This document shows, piece by piece, positions 1-8,141 of a DNA stretch of 8,811 nucleotides. A program made the translations under genes and the position numbers. The notes under the pieces were generated by a model. That model was not told the DNA's origin and made no database searches. It was given only the letters and a program-made list of their open reading frames with translations. This stretch comes from Thioalkalivibrio sp. GTDB lineage: Bacteria; Pseudomonadota; Gammaproteobacteria; Ectothiorhodospirales; Ectothiorhodospiraceae. The stretch spans positions 1-8,811 of the forward strand of contig PUOZ01000066.1 of the NCBI GenBank assembly GCA_003553165.1. Direction: 5' to 3'. Position 1 is the first letter of the stretch, and every line of letters starts with the position of its first letter.

Positions 1-481
1 CGGCGAAGGTATGGCGGGGGCCTCCGGAGAGGCCCACCCGGCCCTCCTGCAGCGTGAAATCGCCCTGTGGATGATGCTCTGGGTTTGCCACCAGCACCAG
101 GTGGGCCAGCGCATCCAGGGCGAGGGCGGGCGGCCGCAACGGGTGATCGCACCAGAGGTCGGCGTTGATGGCCAGGAAGGGGCCGGATCCAAGCAGACCC
201 AGCGCCTCACGGATGCCTCCGGCGGTCTCCAGCGCGCCCGGCGGCTCCCGCGAGTAGCGGATGCTGACGCCGAGTCCGCCGCCGTCACCGAGGCGCGCCT
301 CGATCTGTTCCCCCAGGTACCCCAGGTTGATCACCAGATCCCGGTAACCGGCCTCGCGCAGGCGTCGGATGGTGTGCTCGATCAGGGGGATGCCGCCAAC
401 GGTCAGCAGCGGTTTCGGTGTGCGGTCGGTGAGCGGGCGCATCCTTTCGCCGCGCCCGGCGGCGAGGATCATCGCCCGCAC
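1..481 (-). CDS. murU: N-acetylmuramate-1-phosphate uridylyltransferase MurU (3' end beyond window)
   Basis: This is a sugar-1-phosphate nucleotidyltransferase of the MurU type. MurU makes UDP-MurNAc from UTP and MurNAc-1-phosphate in the cytoplasmic cell-wall recycling route that bypasses de novo, fosfomycin-sensitive UDP-MurNAc synthesis. 160 residues are visible; family members are about 220-230 residues, so roughly 70% is present. The N-terminus reads [19 protein letters not shown], with the nucleotide-binding loop at residues 6-18, the KPLL motif at 23-26 and the metal-binding NAD motif at 106-108. The stretch [16 protein letters not shown] (residues 127-142) closely matches my recollection of Pseudomonas MurU. 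I chose the GTG at 481 rather than the ATG at 472 because it restores the usual two residues before AMILAAG and has an AGGGA nine bases upstream. The start lies inside the end of amgK, so the two are probably translationally coupled. MurU is much more likely than a generic mannose-1-phosphate guanylyltransferase because of the amgK neighbour. Confidence 0.9.
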   Translation of the reverse strand, partial: MRAMILAAGRGERMRPLTDRTPKPLLTVGGIPLIEHTIRRLREAGYRDLVINLGYLGEQIEARLGDGGGLGVSIRYSREPPGALETAGGIREALGLLGSGPFLAINADLWCDHPLRPPALALDALAHLVLVANPEHHPQGDFTLQEGRVGLSGGPRHTFA

Positions 482-1506
482 GGCCGTCCGTCCCTGAGGA
501 AATGCCGAAGGAACCAGATTGCGACCGGCTCCAGTTCCGGCTGCTCCAGGCTACGCTCCAGCAGGCGCCACAGCCGTGGCTGGTGGACCTGGTAGCCGGG
601 TTTGTGATCGCGCCTGGCCAGACGGGTGAAGATGCCGATGATCTTGACCGTGCGCTGCGCACCCAGAACCCGGTAATGATGGAGAAAGGCTGCGGAAGGC
701 CAGCGGCCTGAGGCGAGCGCCGTCGCCAGGTTCTCCGTGACGACGTCGGGCGAGACATCGCGTCGCGCATCCTCCAGCAGGGACACCAGGTCATAGGCGG
801 GGCTGCCGAGCACGGCATCCTGAAAGTCGAGCAGGCCGCAGGCGTCGGTTCCCCGCCCTGCGGGCAGCAGCATCAGGTTGTCGACGTGAAAGTCGCGCAG
901 CACCAGGGTTTCGGGCAGGTCGGGCAGGGCATCGAGCACACTCCGCCAGGCCTGCTTGAAGGCGTCCGCGGCCGCCCGAGGCGCGGCGGCACCCCGGACT
1001 TCGGGCCAGTACCATTCGATGAACAGGCGGACCTCTTGCAGCAGGAGGTCCGTGTCGTAGCGGGGCAGGGCGTCCGCCTCGGGAAGTCCTGCCGCGCCGC
1101 GCTCGCGCCAGCGCGCCTGCAGTGCGAGCAGGGTCGAGGTGGCGAGCCGGTACAGTTCCGGTTCCGGCACGCCGTCCGCCAGCGCGCGGGTGAAGGTCCG
1201 GTCGCCGAGATCCTCGAGCAGGATGAAGCCCTGAGCCGGGTCGTTGGCCAGGATTCCGGGTGCCCGCAGGCCCATCGCGTGCAGGAGTCCCGCCACCCGC
1301 AGGAACGGCGCGGTGTCTTCGCGCTCCGGCGGTGCATCCATGACCACGTGGCTGATCCCGCCCCGTTGACTGCGAAAGTAGCGCCGGAAGCTGGCGTCGC
1401 TGCCCATCGGCTGCGCTGGGGTGAACTCCGGGTCGATGTTCCGCAGCCATCGGTTCAGCGCCAGGGCACGCGGGTCCGCCTGGACTGGCATGGCGGGTCC
1501 GCTCAT
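469..1506 (-). CDS. amgK: N-acetylmuramate/N-acetylglucosamine anomeric kinase AmgK
   Basis: This is a 345-residue kinase of the aminoglycoside phosphotransferase fold. AmgK phosphorylates the anomeric hydroxyl of MurNAc (and GlcNAc) to give the 1-phosphate that MurU uses. The N-lobe carries [11 protein letters not shown] at residues 35-45, a signature of AmgK-like kinases. [10 protein letters not shown] (96-105) is the hinge region. The catalytic loop LRDFHVDNL has Asp205 and Asn210 in the D-x4-N spacing, and LLDFQDA carries the metal-binding Asp227. The open frame extends further upstream, but the start is set at ATG 1506 because it overlaps the cpdA stop as ATGA, the length then matches the family, and the upstream extension is an antisense-like Ala/Pro/Arg shadow. 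A second in-frame ATG five codons later is possible. Transcription from the cpdA side and coupled translation are inferred. Confidence in AmgK over another APH-fold kinase comes from murU directly downstream. Confidence 0.9.
   Translation of the reverse strand: MSGPAMPVQADPRALALNRWLRNIDPEFTPAQPMGSDASFRRYFRSQRGGISHVVMDAPPEREDTAPFLRVAGLLHAMGLRAPGILANDPAQGFILLEDLGDRTFTRALADGVPEPELYRLATSTLLALQARWRERGAAGLPEADALPRYDTDLLLQEVRLFIEWYWPEVRGAAAPRAAADAFKQAWRSVLDALPDLPETLVLRDFHVDNLMLLPAGRGTDACGLLDFQDAVLGSPAYDLVSLLEDARRDVSPDVVTENLATALASGRWPSAAFLHHYRVLGAQRTVKIIGIFTRLARRDHKPGYQVHQPRLWRLLERSLEQPELEPVAIWFLRHFLRDGRPCGR
491..495 (-). promoter_or_regulatory. Ribosome binding site of murU, inside amgK
   Basis: On the minus strand AGGGA lies nine bases before the GTG at 481. 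No comparable purine run precedes the alternative ATG at 472, whose only attraction is a 4-base ATGA overlap with the amgK stop. This site therefore favours the GTG start. Confidence 0.5.
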
Positions 1507-2297
1507 TCGGTCAGCGCCGTCGGACGGGTTCCGGGCACACGCCGGACCGTGGTGTCCAGCCGGCCGTCCGGGTACAGACGCAGGATCCGGTAGCCGGCTT
1601 CGGCCGGGTCCAGCGCGAACAGCAGCGACCCCGGTTGGAACTGCACCAGGGTGGACGGGCAGCCGAGCAGGCGGATCGAGCCGTGCATCCCGTCGAAGGG
1701 CTGGTGGATGTGGCCGAAGACACAGGCGCGCACCTGCCGATGCCGCTCCAGCAGGTCCAGCAGTTCCCCGCCGTTGCTCAGGCCGATGCGGTCCAGCCAC
1801 ACACTGCCCACGGGGACCATCGGGTGATGTACGGCCACCAGCACCCAGTGCTCGGGATGCCGGCTGATCGCGTCTTCGATGCGCTGCAACTCCGTGGCGG
1901 AGGCGAGCCCTCCGGCATGACCGGCCCAGGAGGAATCGAGGCCGATGATCAGCCAGTTGCCCAGGACCCGCTCGCCGTCGAAGCCATGCCCGGCGTCGAT
2001 GAAGCTGCGGCGCGCGATCGCGTGATCGTCGTGGTTGCCGGCCAGCGCAACGATCGGGGCCGGTATGGCGGACAGGTGCCCGAGGAGGCGTTCGTAAACC
2101 GGCGTCTCCGGGTCCTCGGCCAGATCGCCGGTGACCAGCACCAGGTCCGGCGCATCGTGCTGTCGTGCGAGGTCTTCGAGAACCGCTGCCAATTGCGCGT
2201 CACTGTCCGGGTAACCGGAACGGATCGGACCGGGCGTTCGGCCCAGGTGCGTGTCCGTGATCTGGATGACGGTGATGTCAGTATGCTTCGTCGCCAC
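1503..2297 (-). CDS. cpdA: 3',5'-cyclic-AMP phosphodiesterase CpdA
   Basis: This is a 264-residue class III cyclic nucleotide phosphodiesterase of the calcineurin-like metallophosphoesterase fold, which hydrolyses cAMP to AMP in the cytoplasm and so tempers CRP/Vfr-type signalling. The five metal-site blocks are all intact: DTH (Asp15, His17), GD (Asp58 in TGDLAED), GNHD (87-90), the HHP block (157-159), and GHIHQP (195-200). The stretch SVWLDRIGLSNGGEL (165-179) and the C-terminal STLVQF block match E. coli CpdA (about 275 residues) closely, separating it from generic metallophosphatases. The start is the GTG at 2297, with a run of six G four bases upstream; no in-frame ATG fits better. It is the first gene of the minus-strand operon and overlaps amgK by four bases. 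It reads away from the DksA-type gene across a shared 154-base control region. Confidence 0.93.
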   Translation of the reverse strand: MATKHTDITVIQITDTHLGRTPGPIRSGYPDSDAQLAAVLEDLARQHDAPDLVLVTGDLAEDPETPVYERLLGHLSAIPAPIVALAGNHDDHAIARRSFIDAGHGFDGERVLGNWLIIGLDSSWAGHAGGLASATELQRIEDAISRHPEHWVLVAVHHPMVPVGSVWLDRIGLSNGGELLDLLERHRQVRACVFGHIHQPFDGMHGSIRLLGCPSTLVQFQPGSLLFALDPAEAGYRILRLYPDGRLDTTVRRVPGTRPTALTE

Positions 2298-2364
2298 GTG
2301 GCCCCCCGATCGTGCTTCTCATGGTGCGGCCCGTGCGTCCGCGCGCCGTAAGGTAACGCCTTGG

Positions 2365-2372
2365 ACTATACT
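2365..2372. promoter_or_regulatory. Candidate overlapping divergent -10 elements between cpdA and dksA
   Basis: In the 154-base gap between the divergent cpdA and DksA-type genes, the plus strand has TATACT at 2367-2372 and the minus strand has TATAGT at 2370-2365. Each is one mismatch from the sigma-70 -10 consensus TATAAT, and they share four base pairs. No convincing -35 sits 17 bases from either; TTGACT at 2391-2396 is a good -35 look-alike on the plus strand, but nothing like a -10 follows it at the right distance. If both boxes work, the two directions would compete for one polymerase. This is a pattern-based call only. Confidence 0.35.
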
Positions 2373-2451
2373 GGTCGAATTGCAGGAACATTGACTACCG
2401 TTTCCCGTCCCGGCGATCCGGTCGGGGCGCGTCGAGTGAAAGGACGTAGGC

Positions 2452-2862
2452 ATGGACACAGCATCACAGGAATACCGACCCTCGGCCGACGAGCCGTACA
2501 TGAACCCGCGCCAACTCGACTATTTCCGGCGCAAGCTGGAGGTCTGGCGGGACGAGTTGATCGACGAGTCCGAGCAGACGCTGGAGCATCTGCGCACCGA
2601 GAACTGGCAGGAGCCGGATCCGAATGATCGGGCCACGCACGAGTCCGAGGCCAGCCTCGAACTGCGCACGCGGGACCGCTACCGCAAGCTGATCGGCAAG
2701 ATCGACGCCGCGGTTCGCAGGATCGAGCGCGGCGAATACGGGTACTGCGAGGAGACCGGCGAACCCATCGGGCTGGCCCGGCTGGAGGCGCGCCCCATTG
2801 CCACCCTGAGCGTCGAGGCCCAGGAGGCCCACGAGCGGGACGAGCACCGCCGGGCCGATTGA
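2452..2862 (+). CDS. dksA: DksA-family RNA polymerase-binding regulator, cysteine-poor zinc-finger variant
   Basis: DksA enters the RNA polymerase secondary channel and, with ppGpp, reprograms initiation at stringent-response promoters. This 136-residue protein (E. coli DksA is 151) has a start region with YMNPRQLDYFRRKLEVWR (16-33) and a long coiled coil. The coil tip DPNDRATHE (56-64) keeps both functional aspartates, Asp56 and Asp59 (E. coli Asp71 and Asp74). The globular end has GYCEETGEPIGLARLEARP (97-115) followed by LSVEAQ (119-124). The four zinc positions read Cys99, Thr102, Ser120, Ala123 with the canonical 2-17-2 spacing, so only one cysteine remains and zinc binding is unlikely. 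Similar substitutions occur in zinc-independent DksA2 of Pseudomonas and in many alphaproteobacterial homologues, from memory. The ATG at 2452 is supported by AGGA seven bases upstream. It is the first gene of a two-gene plus-strand unit. Whether the organism has a second, four-cysteine DksA cannot be seen here. Confidence 0.92.
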   Translation: MDTASQEYRPSADEPYMNPRQLDYFRRKLEVWRDELIDESEQTLEHLRTENWQEPDPNDRATHESEASLELRTRDRYRKLIGKIDAAVRRIERGEYGYCEETGEPIGLARLEARPIATLSVEAQEAHERDEHRRAD

Positions 2863-2868
2863 CGACGC

Positions 2869-3102
2869 ATGCGCCTGATCCTGCTGCTCGCGGCCCTGCT
2901 GATCGTCGGCCTGCTGCTGTACCGGCAGATCGGCGGGATCCCCGATCGCTCGATCGAGGTCCCGGCAGCAGGGTCCGGACCTGAGGTGCCGCGCGTGCCG
3001 CAGCGGCCGCAGGATCTGCCCGTGTTCGAGGAACAGATGCAGCAGTTCATGCAGGATACGGGCGAACAGCGGCGGCGTCAGCTGGAGGCGGGGGAACGTT
3101 AA
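2869..3102 (+). CDS. Small single-pass membrane protein of unknown function
   Basis: This 77-residue protein is not recognised as a named family. Residues 2-17 (RLILLLAALLIVGLLL) form one hydrophobic segment led by an arginine, which could be an N-terminal anchor or an uncleaved signal; no lipobox cysteine or clear signal-peptidase site follows. The rest is hydrophilic: a Pro-rich linker (about 25-50) with a PxxPQRPQDLP stretch, then a Gln/Glu/Arg-rich probable helix (about 51-77) containing EEQMQQFMQDTGEQRRRQ. Its ATG is only six bases after the DksA-type stop, with no strong Shine-Dalgarno, which suggests co-transcription and translational coupling. The opposite-strand frames across this stretch lack any family signature. 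A short anchored protein with a cytoplasmic or periplasmic helix is the most that can be said. Confidence 0.7.
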   Translation: MRLILLLAALLIVGLLLYRQIGGIPDRSIEVPAAGSGPEVPRVPQRPQDLPVFEEQMQQFMQDTGEQRRRQLEAGER

Positions 3103-3141
3103 CCCCACGGCCCTGCGCCAGCCCGAAGGATGAAAGCGGAG

Positions 3142-3233
3142 CGCCTATGGAGTGCGGCGGCTTGTCGCCGCTGTCGGGAGCTGGGGGATCCCGGCACCGA
3201 ATAGCGGGAGCAAGCTCCCGCGCTCCATAAGCG
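3142..3233. repeat. Inverted pair of hairpin repeats in the gap between convergent genes
   Basis: Two related units face each other. The outer arms, 3142-3152 (CGCCTATGGAG) and 3223-3233 (CTCCATAAGCG), are complementary at 10 of 11 positions. Just inside each arm is a self-complementary hairpin. On the left, GCGGCG (3154-3159) pairs with CGCCGC (3166-3171) around a 6-base loop. On the right, GCGGGAG (3204-3210) pairs with CTCCCGC (3215-3221) around CAAG. Reading the right unit on the minus strand gives TATGGAGCGCGGGAGCTTG, a variant of the left TATGGAGTGCGGCGGCTTG. This looks like a REP/BIME-type intergenic repeat. Placed between the ends of the 77-residue gene and the membrane-hydrolase gene, it could act as a bidirectional transcript end or mRNA stabiliser, although no T-run follows either stem. 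Confidence 0.75.
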
Positions 3234-3285
3234 GGGCGGAAGAGGCCGTAGGCCATCGTTCGCCGTCGTGGCTAGCTCCCGACTG

Positions 3286-4065
3286 TCAGCCGCCCCGGAT
3301 GCGCCGGAGTCGCAGCATCCTGAAAACCCAGTAGATCGCGGTGGCTGCGAGCAGGTGCTTCAGGGTATGGCCGCTGATCCAGCCCGCGGTCAGCGCGTGG
3401 ATGGCGTGGTCCTGATTCTGCGCCGCGAGCGCGAGCAGGTACCAGCCCGCGGCAACGATGAAATCCCCGCCGCGGGTATAGGGGCTGCGATACAGCAGGA
3501 TCAGCAGCGTGCCGACGATCAGCGGCAGCGCCTGCGTCAACAGGTACAGGCGCAGATCGCCGGCGCCCTGGAGTTCGGTGAGCAGCCAGTGCGTGGTCCC
3601 GGCCATGCCCAGCAGAATCAGGACCGGCAGCGCGATCAGTCCCGCACCATGATGGGCGCGCTCGCCGATGATCGCCGCGAAGATGGCCATGAAGGCGATG
3701 CTCATCGCCAGGCGGTCCCAGTACAGGCGTTCGTGGGTCGGTTCCCAGTGGTAGTAGGCGGAGCCGATGCCGACCAGCACGATCGCGCCGAACGCACACA
3801 GGTAGGGCCAGGCTTCGACGGGGCGTACGAAATGCCGGTGCAGCCGCCGCCGGTTGCGGAGGAACCAGGTCAGGCCCAGGAATCCAACCAGCACGAAGGC
3901 GAGATTCGACAGCACGTCACCGAAGTGCGGAACGCCCATCAGGGTCCGCGTTTCGGCGAACGCGTGGTAGGCCTCGGGCTGGGGCAGGGGTGGCAGCCAG
4001 GCGGTGAACGCCGCCATTGCCGTCAGGACCAGGGCCACCAGGGCCGCGCGCCAGTGCGTCGTCAT
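3286..4065 (-). CDS. CREST-superfamily membrane hydrolase, alkaline ceramidase-like
   Basis: This 259-residue integral membrane protein has about seven or eight hydrophobic spans, roughly at residues 6-24, 48-69, 88-105, 118-134, 141-158, 172-191, 202-216 and 238-252. It carries the signature of the CREST superfamily (alkaline ceramidase, PAQR receptors, Per1, SID-1, TMEM8): GSAYYHW with Ser102 and His106, WDRL with Asp117, and SGHTLKHL with His233 and His237. In the family these residues form a zinc site for amide or ester hydrolysis inside the membrane. Sequence blocks such as DRLAMSIAFMAIFAAIIGER are typical of bacterial proteins annotated as ceramidase or phytoceramidase-like. The true substrate is unknown; many bacteria with such genes make no sphingolipids. 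The ATG at 4065 has no Shine-Dalgarno, only a C-poor-in-purine leader (GCCCC). TATTAT lies seven bases before the ATG, which would suit a nearly leaderless mRNA. The gene stands alone between two repeat-bearing gaps. Confidence 0.82.
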   Translation of the reverse strand: MTTHWRAALVALVLTAMAAFTAWLPPLPQPEAYHAFAETRTLMGVPHFGDVLSNLAFVLVGFLGLTWFLRNRRRLHRHFVRPVEAWPYLCAFGAIVLVGIGSAYYHWEPTHERLYWDRLAMSIAFMAIFAAIIGERAHHGAGLIALPVLILLGMAGTTHWLLTELQGAGDLRLYLLTQALPLIVGTLLILLYRSPYTRGGDFIVAAGWYLLALAAQNQDHAIHALTAGWISGHTLKHLLAATAIYWVFRMLRLRRIRGG

Positions 4066-4097
4066 GGGGCAATAATACGTGCAAGCGTGCCGCCGTA

Positions 4098-4123
4098 GCG
4101 CCTTCGCTCCTGCGAAGCAGCGC
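4098..4123. repeat. Imperfect 10-bp hairpin upstream of the membrane-hydrolase gene
   Basis: GCGC plus CTTCGC (4098-4107) pairs with GCGAAG and GCGC (4112-4117, 4120-4123) around a TCCT loop, with a 2-base CA bulge. It differs in sequence from the REP-like units to its right but shares their overall shape and a nearby GTAG lead-in, so it may be a diverged or second-family palindrome. It lies just upstream of the minus-strand gene starting at 4065. Confidence 0.5.
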
Positions 4124-4124
4124 C

Positions 4125-4152
4125 GGCCCGTAGGAGCGACCTCCGGTCGCGA
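4125..4152 (+). repeat. REP-like palindrome, copy A
   Basis: This 28-bp unit contains CGTAGGAGCG and then a perfect hairpin, GCGACC (4136-4141), loop TCC, GGTCGC (4145-4150), ending in GA. It is identical to copy C at 4205-4232, exactly 80 bases downstream. The GTAGGAGC head with a short GC stem is the usual look of REP sequences in high-GC gammaproteobacteria. Such repeats are normally spread by REP-associated tyrosine transposases; none is in this window. Confidence 0.85.
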
Positions 4153-4169
4153 TCTCCCTCCACACGGAA

Positions 4170-4193
4170 TCGCGGCTGGAAGCCGCTCCTACG
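4170..4193 (-). repeat. REP-like palindrome, copy B (inverted, covarying stem)
   Basis: Read on the minus strand it begins CGTAGGAGCG like copies A and C and keeps the TCC loop and terminal CGCGA. Four bases differ, and they form two compensated pairs: A-T becomes G-C and C-G becomes T-A in the 6-bp stem (GCGGCT/AGCCGC). The A-B-C arrangement is direct-inverted-direct, so adjacent copies can pair with each other as well as fold alone. Confidence 0.85.
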
Positions 4194-4204
4194 CTCGCCC
4201 CGGG

Positions 4205-4232
4205 GGCCCGTAGGAGCGACCTCCGGTCGCGA
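4205..4232 (+). repeat. REP-like palindrome, copy C
   Basis: This is an exact 28-bp duplicate of copy A: hairpin GCGACC (4216-4221), loop TCC, GGTCGC (4225-4230). It lies about 90 bases before the oxoprolinase-family start codon. Between it and the gene is only a further weak 6-bp inverted repeat, CCAGGC (4255-4260) with GCCTGG (4268-4273), and no clear promoter that I can see. Confidence 0.85.
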
Positions 4233-4311
4233 ACGTCCTCGCCCGTGGGTTCGCCCAGGCACGATGCGCCTGGAGGTCGCTGCCCCGGTACCATTGGTGT
4301 GACAGGGGATC

Positions 4312-4316
4312 AGGAG
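4312..4316 (+). promoter_or_regulatory. Ribosome binding site of the oxoprolinase-family gene
   Basis: AGGAG lies eight bases before the ATG at 4325 and fixes this start over internal methionines. It is the clearest Shine-Dalgarno sequence in the window, in contrast with the ATPase gene at 8129, which has none. Confidence 0.7.
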
Positions 4317-4324
4317 ATATCCAC

Positions 4325-7927
<3,603 letters not shown>

Positions 7928-8049
7928 GACGCCGCGAGGCGGATTCGAACCGCACCGGGTCGGATCCGTCTGCCGCGTCGAACCGCGAACGCCCGGTAGT
8001 CGGCGGCTGTCTAGGCCGCGAGGTTCAATCGAGTCGGGGCTTGTGTCTT

Positions 8050-8141
8050 CAATCAGCCGAATACAAAGCTTTCAATCAGCCGAATATCAATCTTGCGATT
8101 GGCCGAAGACAAAAATTACAATCAGCCGATGTCCAGGCTCC
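8050..8141 (+). repeat. Tandem array of four 23-bp units upstream of and overlapping the ATPase start
   Basis: Four units start at 8050, 8073, 8096 and 8119, a strict 23-base period. The core is CAATCAGCCGA, continued as ATA in the first two units. Units 1, 2 and 4 share the 11-base core exactly. Unit 3 reads CGATTGGCCGA, three transitions away. Units 1 and 2 agree at 19 of 23 positions. A degenerate fifth unit may begin at 8026 (CAATCGAGTCGG). By hand count, units 1-3 are 27/69 G+C, far below the surrounding coding DNA. Unit 4 runs into the ATPase gene: its core ends on the A of the ATG at 8129. The period, about two helical turns, suits binding sites for an oligomeric protein on one face of the helix. 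This is not a CRISPR: there are no unique spacers between longer repeats, and the period is too short. Confidence 0.88.

Noticed and set aside
1507..1800. An upstream extension of the amgK reading frame by 98 codons
   Set aside because: The extension lies wholly within cpdA in another frame, has shadow-like Ala/Pro/Arg composition, and would exceed the kinase family's length. The ATGA overlap at 1503-1506 gives a better start.
3268..4098. A 276-codon plus-strand open frame over the membrane-hydrolase gene
   Set aside because: Its translation is Gln/Arg/Gly-rich and featureless, whereas the minus-strand frame has regular membrane spans and the CREST catalytic residues.
7931..7960. A GGATTCGAACC stretch resembling the T-loop of a tRNA on the minus strand
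   Set aside because: The T-stem is only about four pairs, no matching acceptor strand or anticodon arm is found within about 90 bases, and no CCA or D-loop pattern is visible.
8003..8019. A GCGGC/GCCGC stem after the oxoprolinase-family gene as an intrinsic terminator
   Set aside because: It has only five base pairs and no T-run follows, so it is not convincing in GC-rich DNA.
7931..8023. The 9-base direct repeat GCCGCGAGG at 7931-7939 and 8015-8023 as insertion-site borders
   Set aside because: It is short, GC-rich and likely by chance here. Nothing between the copies looks mobile.
8050..8141. CRISPR array interpretation of the 23-base repeats
   Set aside because: Units are contiguous with a period of 23, too short to hold a repeat plus a unique spacer, and the last unit runs into a coding start.
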